Shown piece by piece: positions 24,729-31,980 of a stretch of 34,321 bases of DNA. The stretch's first letter is position 1, and every line of letters starts with the position of its first letter. A model generated the notes under the pieces. The model did not search any database and was not told the origin of the DNA. It saw only the letters and a list, made by a program, of their open reading frames with translations. Source of the stretch: Mycolicibacterium vaccae NBRC 14118 = CIP 105934 (lineage in GTDB: Bacteria; Actinomycetota; Actinomycetes; Mycobacteriales; Mycobacteriaceae). The DNA lies in contig NZ_BCRS01000054.1 in the NCBI RefSeq assembly GCF_001552715.1, positions 1 to 34,321 of the forward strand, read 5' to 3'. A program made the translations under genes and the position numbers.

Positions 24729-25940
24729 CTAGGCCAGCACCTTCGGCGACGGCGTGAAGACCACCGGCATCGACTCCAGACCGCTGACGAAGTTCGCCGG
24801 CCGCAGCGGCAGCATGCCTTCGTCGGCGAGTCGCATGTCGGGCAGGCGTTGCAGCACCTTGGTCAGCATCAGCCGCAGTTCCAGCCGGGCCAGCTGATTG
24901 CCCAGGCAGAAATGCGTGCCGAAGCCAAAAGCCAGGTGGCTGTTCGGGTTCCGGTGGATGTCGAACTCGTCGGGGTTGCCGAAGACCGCCTCGTCGAAGT
25001 TAGCGGACTCGAACATCAGCATGATCTTCTCGCCCGACTTCAGCGACGTGCCGTGGAATTCGGTGTCGGCGGTCAGCGTCCGGCACATGTTCTTCACCGG
25101 GGAGGTCCAGCGAAGCATCTCCTCGATGGCGCTGGGCAGCAGCTCCGGATCCGCGACGGCCTGGCGCCACTGATCCTGGTGTCGCAGAAGCTGTTCGGTG
25201 CCGCCCGAGAGCGTGTGCCGGGTCGTCTCGTCCCCGCCGATCAGGATCAACAGTGTCTCGAAGACGATCTCGTCGTCCGACATCCGCGAACCCTCGACCT
25301 CGGCGTTGACCAGCACCGAGAACAGGTCGTCGCGGGGATTGGCCCTGCGGTCGGCGATCACCCCCATGGTGAACGCGGTGTACGCGGCGAACGTGTCCAT
25401 CAGCTTCTGGATGGCCTGCTCGTCGACTGTCGAGGACAGGCCGCTGACCAGGTCGTCGGACCACGTGAGCAACATGTCGCGCTCGTCGGGCAGCACGCCG
25501 AGCATGTCCCCGATCACCGCCATCGGCAGGGGCGCCGCGATGTCGCGGACGAAGTCACACTCGCCACGCTCACAGACGGCGTCGATCAAAGTGTCACAGA
25601 GCTTTTCGATCGACGGCACCTTGTCCATCACCCGCTTGCGGGTGAAGCCGGAGTTGACGAGCTTGCGTCGCAGCAGATGCGACGGATCGTCCATGTCGAT
25701 CATGTACGGCATGCCCGGCTGGTCGGGCCGGATTCCGCCGGTACTGGAGAACAACTCCGGGTTTCGCTCGGCGTCGAGCACCGCCTGATAGGTCGCCGCC
25801 GCGGCCAGTCCGTTGCGGTCCCGGAACACCGGCTGATTCGCCCGCATCCACTTGTAGGCCGCGCGGGCCGCGGTGCCGTCGGCGTAGAAGTTGCCGTCGG
25901 CCAGGTCGACGTCAAGACCTGCTTCAACAGTGGATGTCAT
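24729..25940 (-). CDS. cyp142: CYP142, sterol C26-hydroxylase P450
   Basis: Cytochrome P450 of 403 residues, homologue of Rv3518c. CYP142 oxidises the terminal methyl of cholesterol or cholestenone to the C26 acid, with stereochemistry opposite to CYP125. Motifs: I-helix GGDETT (235–240; the usual acid-alcohol pair is present), K-helix ExxR at 274–277 (EMLR), and heme loop FGFGTHFCLGNQLA with the Cys345 ligand. The start is ATG 25940, overlapping the stop of the upstream Rv3519-like gene (ATGA). FdxD, encoded 14 kb away, is a plausible electron donor. There is no KstR box in front; the shared promoter carries different palindromes. Confidence 0.94.
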   Translation of the reverse strand: MTSTVEAGLDVDLADGNFYADGTAARAAYKWMRANQPVFRDRNGLAAAATYQAVLDAERNPELFSSTGGIRPDQPGMPYMIDMDDPSHLLRRKLVNSGFTRKRVMDKVPSIEKLCDTLIDAVCERGECDFVRDIAAPLPMAVIGDMLGVLPDERDMLLTWSDDLVSGLSSTVDEQAIQKLMDTFAAYTAFTMGVIADRRANPRDDLFSVLVNAEVEGSRMSDDEIVFETLLILIGGDETTRHTLSGGTEQLLRHQDQWRQAVADPELLPSAIEEMLRWTSPVKNMCRTLTADTEFHGTSLKSGEKIMLMFESANFDEAVFGNPDEFDIHRNPNSHLAFGFGTHFCLGNQLARLELRLMLTKVLQRLPDMRLADEGMLPLRPANFVSGLESMPVVFTPSPKVLA

Positions 25941-26665
25941 GAGGCTCCTACGATTTTGGAGTCGGCGAATGTCATGTCGACGTTGGCTGCCGAACTCGAC
26001 ACCAGCGCGCGTTTGGGCAAGCCTAGGGACGAAAGTTCGGCTGCGTAGGGATGTTCGCCAAGTCGGAGCGAGACACCTCCCGGGCGGTAGCGCACCCCCG
26101 AGAGCACCATCTGCCCCTCGGTCTCCCGGGTCACGCCGTCGAGGTGGGAGTAGGTCGAGTGCACCTGCGGTTTGCCAGCCAGCGCCGCAGGCACCGGGAG
26201 GCCCGGCGCGAACTCCATGCTCACCGCGTGCTGCCCGTCGATGGTGACGTCAAAACCGAAGTGGCGTCCGTTTCGAATGGTGAAGTCGGCCATCACCTTC
26301 GGGTAGCCCCAGATGGTGCGACCCGCTTCCAGGGTGAATGACTGGTCGACCGGCAGGTGGTGCACGAACGCGCCGGCTGACTGCAGCGCCTGCACACCCG
26401 TCGCGTGCGATCCGGGCGGGTTCACCATCACGTTGGTGCCGTACTCGTAGTACTGACCCAGATCGGTGTCCTCGTAGCGCATCAACATCAGCACCACCAT
26501 CGCCCGGCGGTCACCTCTGCCGAAGCGACATACCTGCAGGCCGCTGTAGTCGATCATGCGCTGCGCGGCGTCGGCGTCGACGACGAACATCGCGGTGTGT
26601 TGGTACGCCGTGCGCACCCGAACCGGCATCGTCAGGACGGTTCCGGCGATGGTGTGTTGTGTCAC
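25937..26665 (-). CDS. Acetoacetate-decarboxylase-fold protein (Rv3519-like)
   Basis: 242 residues from GTG 26665, similar in length and order to Rv3519. The sequence matches the acetoacetate decarboxylase (ADC) fold group in outline: YYEYGTNVMVNPPG, then TIWGYPKVMADF, a conserved WGYPK with a lysine in the position of the Schiff-base lysine region. Whether that lysine is catalytic cannot be said. It is translationally coupled to cyp142, so a role in processing sterol or its oxidised product is likely. No ribosome site precedes the GTG, and TAGATT (26678–26673) sits at the -10 distance, suggesting a leaderless mRNA. In M. tuberculosis Rv3519 and cyp142 are in opposite orientation; here they form an operon. 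Confidence 0.82.
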   Translation of the reverse strand: MTQHTIAGTVLTMPVRVRTAYQHTAMFVVDADAAQRMIDYSGLQVCRFGRGDRRAMVVLMLMRYEDTDLGQYYEYGTNVMVNPPGSHATGVQALQSAGAFVHHLPVDQSFTLEAGRTIWGYPKVMADFTIRNGRHFGFDVTIDGQHAVSMEFAPGLPVPAALAGKPQVHSTYSHLDGVTRETEGQMVLSGVRYRPGGVSLRLGEHPYAAELSSLGLPKRALVSSSAANVDMTFADSKIVGAS

Positions 26666-26674
26666 ACCGCACAA

Positions 26675-26714
26675 TCTAGAGCGCGCGCTAGACACTCGGC
26701 AAGGAAGTGTCTAG
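26675..26714 (-). promoter_or_regulatory. Nested palindromes at the Rv3519-like/cyp142 promoter
   Basis: Two overlapping inverted repeats are visible. The first, TCTAG(8)CTAGA, is 26675–26692. The second has nine-base arms CTAGACACT/AGTGTCTAG separated by nine bases, 26688–26714. On the minus strand TAGATT (26678–26673) serves as -10 and TTGCCG (26702–26697) as a weak -35 at 18 bases, both inside the palindromes. None matches the KstR consensus. The outer repeat begins 9 bases beyond the stop of the upstream LLM gene and might also act as its terminator. Confidence 0.55.
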
Positions 26715-26722
26715 TCAGGTGG

Positions 26723-27754
26723 TCAGACGAGCGCCGCCAGGTCGCGGATCTGTTCCGGCGAGCGGGCGCCGACAACCATCATGGTGACGCCGGCGGCTTC
26801 CCAGGCCTTGATCTGCTCCTTGACGTAGTCCAGGTTGCCGACGATCGCCGAGTCGTCGACCAGTTCGTCGGGGATCACCTTCGCCGCTTCGTCTTTTCGG
26901 TCGCTGCGGAACAACTTGGTGACGTCGTCGACCACCTCGGCGTACCCCATCCGGCGGTAGACGTCGGCGTGGAAGTTGGTGTCCTCGGCGCCCATTCCGC
27001 CCATGTAGAGGGCCAGGTGCGGCTTCATCAACTCCATGATCTCGGCGCGGTCATCGGTGACGACCACCTGCGCGGTCGCACAGATCTCGAACGTCTCCCG
27101 GGTGCGCCGGGCACCCGGGCGGGCGAACCCTTCGTCGAGCCATTCGTTGTACATCCCGGCGATACGCGGCGAGTAGAAGATCGGCAGCCAGCCGTCGCAG
27201 ATCTCGGCGGCCAGCGCGACGTTCTTGGGTCCCTCGGCCCCGAGCATCACCGGTATGTCGGCGCGCAGCGGGTGGGTGATGGGCTTCAGGTTCTTGCCCA
27301 GCCCGGTGGTTCCTTCGCCGGTCAGCGGGAGCGGGTAGTGCGGGCCGTCGCTGCGCACCGGGGCCTCGCGGGCCCACACCTGACGCAGGATGTCGACGTA
27401 TTCACGGGTGCGGGCCAGCGGCTTGGGGAACTTCTGGCCGTACCAGCCTTCGACGACCTGCGGGCCGGAGACACCGAGGCCGAGGATGTGCCGGCCGCCG
27501 GACAGGTGATCCAGCGTCAGCGCCGCCATCGCGCACGCGGTCGGTGTGCGTGCAGACAGCTGGATCACCGACGTGCCGAGCCGCATCCGGGTGGTCTCGC
27601 GGCCCCACCAGGCCAGCGGGGTGTAGGCGTCCGAGCCCCACGCCTCGGCGGTGAACACCGTGTCGAAGCCGGCCTCCTCGGCGGTGGCGACGAGTTCCGC
27701 GTGGTTGGTCGGAGGCTGCGCGCCCCAGTAACCGAGTTGCAGACCTAGCTTCAT
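26723..27754 (-). CDS. F420-dependent LLM-class oxidoreductase (Rv3520c-like)
   Basis: Luciferase-like monooxygenase-fold TIM barrel of 343 residues, very similar throughout to Rv3520c. The ATG at 27754 has GGGAGGGG eight bases upstream; a GTG nine bases earlier is too close to that site. Family marks: MKLGLQLGYWG (strand 1), FTAEAWGSDAYTPLAW (2–3), GTSVIQLSARTPTACAMAALTLDHLSGGRHILGLGVSGPQVVEGWYG (F420/flavin phosphate region), and MLGAEGPKNVALAAEICDGWLP. Mycobacterial members use F420, inferred from the subfamily. The substrate is unknown. It shares a KstR-boxed divergent promoter with the DUF35/ltp4/ltp3 operon, so a sterol-related redox step is likely. Confidence 0.9.
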   Translation of the reverse strand: MKLGLQLGYWGAQPPTNHAELVATAEEAGFDTVFTAEAWGSDAYTPLAWWGRETTRMRLGTSVIQLSARTPTACAMAALTLDHLSGGRHILGLGVSGPQVVEGWYGQKFPKPLARTREYVDILRQVWAREAPVRSDGPHYPLPLTGEGTTGLGKNLKPITHPLRADIPVMLGAEGPKNVALAAEICDGWLPIFYSPRIAGMYNEWLDEGFARPGARRTRETFEICATAQVVVTDDRAEIMELMKPHLALYMGGMGAEDTNFHADVYRRMGYAEVVDDVTKLFRSDRKDEAAKVIPDELVDDSAIVGNLDYVKEQIKAWEAAGVTMMVVGARSPEQIRDLAALV

Positions 27755-27827
27755 TCCCGCCACCCCTCCCGCTGCTTCACGGCACCCGTCCTTCCGGGCC
27801 GCCGGGCCCGCTCCTTGAAACCATTCT

Positions 27828-27841
27828 TAGAACCTGTTCTA
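27828..27841. promoter_or_regulatory. KstR-type operator of the LLM / DUF35-ltp4-ltp3 unit
   Basis: TAGAACCTGTTCTA fits the KstR consensus at all defined bases, with exact six-base arms. It lies 9 bases before the GTG (27851) of the DUF35 gene and 74 bases before the LLM start on the other strand. TCTACT (27838–27843), a weak -10-like hexamer, sits at the distance expected for a leaderless start on that GTG. Confidence 0.8.
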
Positions 27842-27850
27842 CTCGATGCC

Positions 27851-28843
27851 GTGACCACCAGCCAAAGCAGCCCGGTGCAGATCGATCCGCATGAGCCGCC
27901 GCTTTCCGCGCCGCTGAAGCTCGCATTCGACTACACCCGTTCAGTAGGACCACTCCTGGGTGAGTTCTTCACCGCCCTGCGGGGGCGGCGCATCGTCGGG
28001 GTTCGCGGCTCGGACGGCAGGGTGCTCGTCCCGCCCGCCGAGTACGACCCCGTCACCTGGGAGCAATTGACCGAGATCGTACCGGTGGCCAGTGTCGGAA
28101 CGGTGCTGTCGTGGACATGGCAGCCCGAGCCGCTGGAGGGTCAGCCGTTGGACCGGCCGTTCGCCTGGGCCCTGATCAAGCTCGACGGCGCCGACACCCC
28201 ACTGCTGCACGCGGTGGCCGCCGACGGACCCGAGGCCGTCAGCACCGGCGCGCGGGTGCACGCGCACTGGGTGGACGAGCCAGTCGGCGCGATCACCGAC
28301 ATCGCCTACTTCGCGCTCGGCGACCAGCCCGAGGACGTCCCGCCGCCGCCGGAGGGTCTCGACCCGGTCACCATGCTCGTCTCACCGAGCACGATCGAGA
28401 TTCAGCACACCGCATCGCAGCCCGAGAGCGCGTTCCTGCGCGCCCTTGAACAGGGCAAGCTGCTCGGGGCCCGGTCCGGGGCCGACGGCAAGGTGTATTT
28501 CCCGCCGCGCGAGGCCAATCCGACGACCGGACGGCCGCTGGACGAGTTTGTCGAGTTGCCCGACAAGGGCACCGTGACGACGTTCGCGATCATCAACATC
28601 CCGTTCGCCGGTCAGCGCATCAAACCGCCGTACGTCGCCGCGTACGTGCTGCTCGACGGCGCGGACATCCCGGTGCTGCACCTGGTCTCGGACATCGAGG
28701 CCGACAAGGTCCGGATGGGCATGCGGGTGCAGGCGGTGTGGAAGCCCGAGGACCAGTGGGGCCTGGGTATCGACAACATCGAGTACTTCAAGCCGACGGG
28801 TGAGCCCGACGCCGACTACGACACCTACAAGCATCACCTCTGA
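27851..28843 (+). CDS. Tandem DUF35 OB-fold acyl-CoA-associated protein (Rv3521-like)
   Basis: 330 residues from GTG 27851; the frame opens 12 codons earlier, but that part covers the KstR box. Two DUF35 (OB-fold) modules are evident. The first is about 30–165 (LGEFFTALRGRRIVGVRGSDGRVLVPPAEYDP). The second is about 190–315 (FLRALEQGKLLGARSGADGKVYFPPREANPTTG). The usual zinc-ribbon cysteines of DUF35 N-terminal parts are absent from both. DUF35 proteins bind acyl-CoA and partner thiolase-fold enzymes; the best studied case is ChsH2-DUF35 with the Ltp2 aldolase. Coupling to ltp4 and ltp3 (8 bases, then 2) suggests it is the partner subunit of one or both. Confidence 0.88.
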   Translation: MTTSQSSPVQIDPHEPPLSAPLKLAFDYTRSVGPLLGEFFTALRGRRIVGVRGSDGRVLVPPAEYDPVTWEQLTEIVPVASVGTVLSWTWQPEPLEGQPLDRPFAWALIKLDGADTPLLHAVAADGPEAVSTGARVHAHWVDEPVGAITDIAYFALGDQPEDVPPPPEGLDPVTMLVSPSTIEIQHTASQPESAFLRALEQGKLLGARSGADGKVYFPPREANPTTGRPLDEFVELPDKGTVTTFAIINIPFAGQRIKPPYVAAYVLLDGADIPVLHLVSDIEADKVRMGMRVQAVWKPEDQWGLGIDNIEYFKPTGEPDADYDTYKHHL

Positions 28844-28851
28844 GGACGGAC

Positions 28852-29907
28852 ATGACTGAAGTAGCTGTGGTCGGGTTCGCGCACGCACCGCACGTGCGCC
28901 GCACCGACGGCACCACCAACGGCGTCGAGATGCTGATGCCGTGCTTCAAATCGATTTACGACGATTTGGGCATCACCAAGTCCGACATCGGTTTCTGGTG
29001 CTCGGGATCATCCGATTACCTTGCCGGGCGGGCATTCTCGTTCATCTCGGCGATCGACTCGATCGGCGCGGTGCCGCCGATCAACGAGTCACACGTGGAG
29101 ATGGATGCGGCGTGGGCGTTGTACGAGGCCTACATCAAGATCCTCACCGGCGAGGTCGAGACCGCCCTGGTGTACGGGTTCGGCAAGTCCTCGGCCGGCA
29201 CCCTGCGCCGGGTGCTGGCGCTGCAGACAGACCCGTACACCGTCGCGCCGCTGTGGCCGGACTCGGTGAGCATGGCCGGGCTTCAGGCGCGTTTCGGGCT
29301 GGACTCCGGCAAGTGGACCGCCGAACAGATGGCCCAGGTCGCCCTGGACGCGCAGGCCGCGTCGCCGCGGGTGGACCGCCTGGAGCCGGGCACCAGCGTC
29401 GAGGAGTTGCTGGAGCGTCCGTATTTCGCAGAGCCATTGCGCCGCCACGACATCGCGCCGATCACCGACGGCGCGTCGGCGATCGTGCTGGCCGCCGGGG
29501 ACCGCGCCCGTGAACTCCGGGAGCGCCCGGCCTGGATCGCCGGGATCGAGCACCGGATCGAGACCCCGGTGCTGGGTGCGCGCGATTTGACGGTGTCGCC
29601 GTCGACCGCAGCGTCGGCGGCCGCGGCCACCGGCGGCGACACCTCGTCAATCGAGATCGCCGAGCTGTATGCGCCGTTCAGCCACCAGCAGCTGATCCTC
29701 AAAGAAGCCATCGGCCTGTCCGGTGCGACGAAGATCAACCCGTCGGGCGGTGCGCTGGCGGCCAACCCGATGTTCTCGGCAGGCCTGGAACGCATCGGTT
29801 TCGCGGCCCGGCACATCTTCGACGGAAACGCCTCGCGCGTGCTGGCCCACGCCACGAGCGGGCCTGCGCTGCAACAGAACCTGGTCGCGGTCTTGGAGGG
29901 TAAGTAA
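28852..29907 (+). CDS. ltp4: Ltp4, thiolase-fold side-chain aldolase/lyase
   Basis: Lipid-transfer/thiolase-superfamily protein, 351 residues, matching Rv3522's thiolase part. ATG 28852 follows GAGGACGGAC. In Rhodococcus ltp3 and ltp4 are both needed to degrade C24-branched sterol side chains. The overall thiolase fold is present: VVGFAHAPHVRRTDG at the start, ITDGASAIVLAAGDRA, IEIAELYAPFSHQQLILKEAIGL, INPSGGALAANPMFSAG. The position of the nucleophilic cysteine reads ESHVEMDAAWALYE and contains no Cys, and the C-terminal Cys-Gly motif is replaced by HATSGPALQQN. A normal thiolase reaction is therefore not possible; retro-aldol cleavage fits. Confidence 0.88.
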   Translation: MTEVAVVGFAHAPHVRRTDGTTNGVEMLMPCFKSIYDDLGITKSDIGFWCSGSSDYLAGRAFSFISAIDSIGAVPPINESHVEMDAAWALYEAYIKILTGEVETALVYGFGKSSAGTLRRVLALQTDPYTVAPLWPDSVSMAGLQARFGLDSGKWTAEQMAQVALDAQAASPRVDRLEPGTSVEELLERPYFAEPLRRHDIAPITDGASAIVLAAGDRARELRERPAWIAGIEHRIETPVLGARDLTVSPSTAASAAAATGGDTSSIEIAELYAPFSHQQLILKEAIGLSGATKINPSGGALAANPMFSAGLERIGFAARHIFDGNASRVLAHATSGPALQQNLVAVLEGK

Positions 29908-29909
29908 CG

Positions 29910-31082
29910 ATGAGTAAGAAACTCGCCGCCGTCCTGGGCACCGGACAGACGAAGTACGTGGCCAAGCGCAAGGACGTGTCGATGAACGGCCTCGTCCGCG
30001 AGGCGATCGACCGTGCGCTTGAGGACGCCGGGGTGACGCTCGCCGACATCGACGCTGTCGTGGTCGGCAAGGCGCCGGACTTCTTCGAGGGCGTGATGAT
30101 GCCCGAGCTGTTCATGGCCGACGCGACAGGCGCCAGCGGCAAACCGCTGATCCGCGTGCACACGGCGGGTTCGGTGGGCGGATCGACCGCGATCGTGGCC
30201 GCCAGCCTGGTACAGGCCGGCAAGTACCGCCGGGTGCTGACGATGGCGTGGGAGAAGCAGTCCGAATCCAATGCCATGTGGGCGCTGAGCATTCCGGTGC
30301 CGTTCACCAAGCCGGTGGGCGCGGGTGCAGGCGGGTATTTCGCCCCGCACGTGCGCGCCTACATCCGCCGCTCCGGGGCGCCGAACCACATCGGCGCGAT
30401 GGTCGCGGTGAAGGACCGGCTCAACGGGGCCAAGAACCCGCTGGCCCATCTGCAGCAAGCCGACATCACGCTGGAGAAGGTGATGGAGTCCCCGATGCTG
30501 TGGGATCCCATCCGCTACGACGAGACGTGCCCGTCCTCCGACGGGGCGGCGGCGATGGTGATCGGAGACGAGGCCAGCGCGGACGCCCGTGTCGCCGAGG
30601 GACATCCGGTGGCGTGGATCCACGCCACCGCGCTGCGCACCGAGCCGCTGGCCTACGCGGGCCGGGATCAGGTCAACCCGCAGGCCAGCCGAGATGCCGC
30701 CGCCGCGCTGTGGAAGTCGGCCGGCATCGAGAGCCCGATCGACGAGATCGACGTGGCCGAGGTGTACGTGCCGTTCTCCTGGTACGAGCCGATGTGGCTG
30801 GAGAGTCTGGGATTCGCGCAGGAGGGCGAGGGCTGGAAGCTCACCGAGGCGGGTGAGACCGCGATCGGCGGGCGGATCCCGTTCAACCCGTCCGGTGGCG
30901 TGCTGTCGTCCAACCCGATCGGCGCCTCGGGCATGATCCGGTTCGCCGAGTCCGCGATCCAGGTGATGGGCAAGGCCGGCGCGCACCAGGTCAAGGGTGC
31001 CCGAAAGGCCCTCGGTCACGCCTACGGCGGTGGCGCACAGTACTACTCGATGTGGGTGGTCAGTTCGGACAAGCCGGCCTGA
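29910..31082 (+). CDS. ltp3: Ltp3, thiolase-fold side-chain aldolase/lyase
   Basis: 390 residues, homologue of Rv3523. It starts at ATG 29910, two bases after the ltp4 stop. Fold marks: LAAVLGTGQTKYVAKRKDVSMNGLVREAIDRAL, DIDAVVVGKAPDFFEGV, SSDGAAAMVIGDEAS, IDEIDVAEVYVPFSWYEP, FNPSGGVLSSNPIGASG, GHAYGGGAQYYSMWVV. Like Ltp4 it lacks the thiolase nucleophile: the site reads RVHTAGSVGGSTAI. A tyrosine-rich C-terminal loop (HAYGGGAQYY) replaces the second cysteine region, reminiscent of the tyrosine-based site of the Ltp2 aldolase. Probable role: release of the C24 branch as an aldehyde or ketone after CoA activation. Its TGA shares an A with the next ATG. Confidence 0.9.
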   Translation: MSKKLAAVLGTGQTKYVAKRKDVSMNGLVREAIDRALEDAGVTLADIDAVVVGKAPDFFEGVMMPELFMADATGASGKPLIRVHTAGSVGGSTAIVAASLVQAGKYRRVLTMAWEKQSESNAMWALSIPVPFTKPVGAGAGGYFAPHVRAYIRRSGAPNHIGAMVAVKDRLNGAKNPLAHLQQADITLEKVMESPMLWDPIRYDETCPSSDGAAAMVIGDEASADARVAEGHPVAWIHATALRTEPLAYAGRDQVNPQASRDAAAALWKSAGIESPIDEIDVAEVYVPFSWYEPMWLESLGFAQEGEGWKLTEAGETAIGGRIPFNPSGGVLSSNPIGASGMIRFAESAIQVMGKAGAHQVKGARKALGHAYGGGAQYYSMWVVSSDKPA

Positions 31083-31960
31083 TGAAGTACACCTGCAGCG
31101 TCGCGATGGGTCCGGTCGACCAGCTCATCGAGATCGCCAGGACGGCCGAAGAAGTCGGATTCGACGCGATAGCGCTGCCCGACTCCCTGTTCTACATGGA
31201 GAAGCAGTCCGCGGACTATCCCTACACCCCGGACGGCTCCCGGATGTGGGACGAAAAGACTCCGTGGGTCGATCCGCTGATCGCGGCGGCCGCGATGGGC
31301 GCGGCGACCTCGACGCTGCGGTTCTACACCAACGTGCTCAAGCTCGGGTCCCGCAACCCGTTGCTGTTGGCGCGCCAGGTCGGCTCGGTGGCCAACCTGA
31401 CCGGCAACCGGTTCGGGTTCGGCGTCGGGATCGGCTGGGCACCCGAGGAATTCGAGTGGTGCGGCGTGCCCTACGCCAGGCGGGGCAAGCGGGTCGACGA
31501 GATGATCGAGGTGATCAAGCTCGTGCTGGCCGGCGGCATGGTGGAGTTTCACGGCGAGTTCTTCGATTTCGACCGCCTTCAGATGAGTCCGGCGCCCACA
31601 GTGCCGGTGCCGTTCTACGTCGGCGGCCACACGGAGGTGGCGCTCAAACGCGCAGCCCGGGTCGGAGACGGGTGGACCAGCGCGATGATGACCGGCGAGC
31701 AGCTCGCCGAGACCATCACCGCGATCAACGCGCTGCGCGCCGAGTACGGGCGCGCCGAGGCACCGTTCGAGTTCCAGGCGGTGTGCATCGACAAGTTCGG
31801 CGTCGACGGGCACCGTGAGCTCGCTGAAGCCGGTGTCACTGACAACATCGTGATCCCGTGGGTGTTCGACGGGCTGAGCTTCGACGCGCCGATCGAGAAG
31901 AAGAAGGACTCGCTCAAGCGCTTCGCCGACACCTATATCCACTCCGGCTGGCAGGACTGA
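31082..31960 (+). CDS. Second F420-type LLM-class oxidoreductase
   Basis: 292 residues from ATG 31082, coupled to ltp3 by TGATG; a GTG thirty bases upstream is a shadow of ltp3. TIM-barrel LLM fold: MKYTCSVAMGPVDQLIEIARTAEEVGFDAIALPD, TLRFYTNVLKLGSRNPLLLARQVGSVANLTGNRFGFGVGIGW, PFYVGGHTEVALKRAARVGDGWTSAMM. This matches the TIGR03619-type F420-dependent subgroup in outline. It is a different branch from the LLM gene at 26723. Reaction unknown; placement as last gene of the ltp operon suggests reduction of a double bond or carbonyl generated in branched side-chain breakdown. Confidence 0.87.
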   Translation: MKYTCSVAMGPVDQLIEIARTAEEVGFDAIALPDSLFYMEKQSADYPYTPDGSRMWDEKTPWVDPLIAAAAMGAATSTLRFYTNVLKLGSRNPLLLARQVGSVANLTGNRFGFGVGIGWAPEEFEWCGVPYARRGKRVDEMIEVIKLVLAGGMVEFHGEFFDFDRLQMSPAPTVPVPFYVGGHTEVALKRAARVGDGWTSAMMTGEQLAETITAINALRAEYGRAEAPFEFQAVCIDKFGVDGHRELAEAGVTDNIVIPWVFDGLSFDAPIEKKKDSLKRFADTYIHSGWQD

Positions 31961-31980
31961 CGGCCTGCTGTCGCCCGCTG

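Noticed and set aside
29283..31019. 578-codon open frame antisense to ltp4 and ltp3
   Set aside because: No domain or motif is visible, and both sense genes are intact with proper starts.
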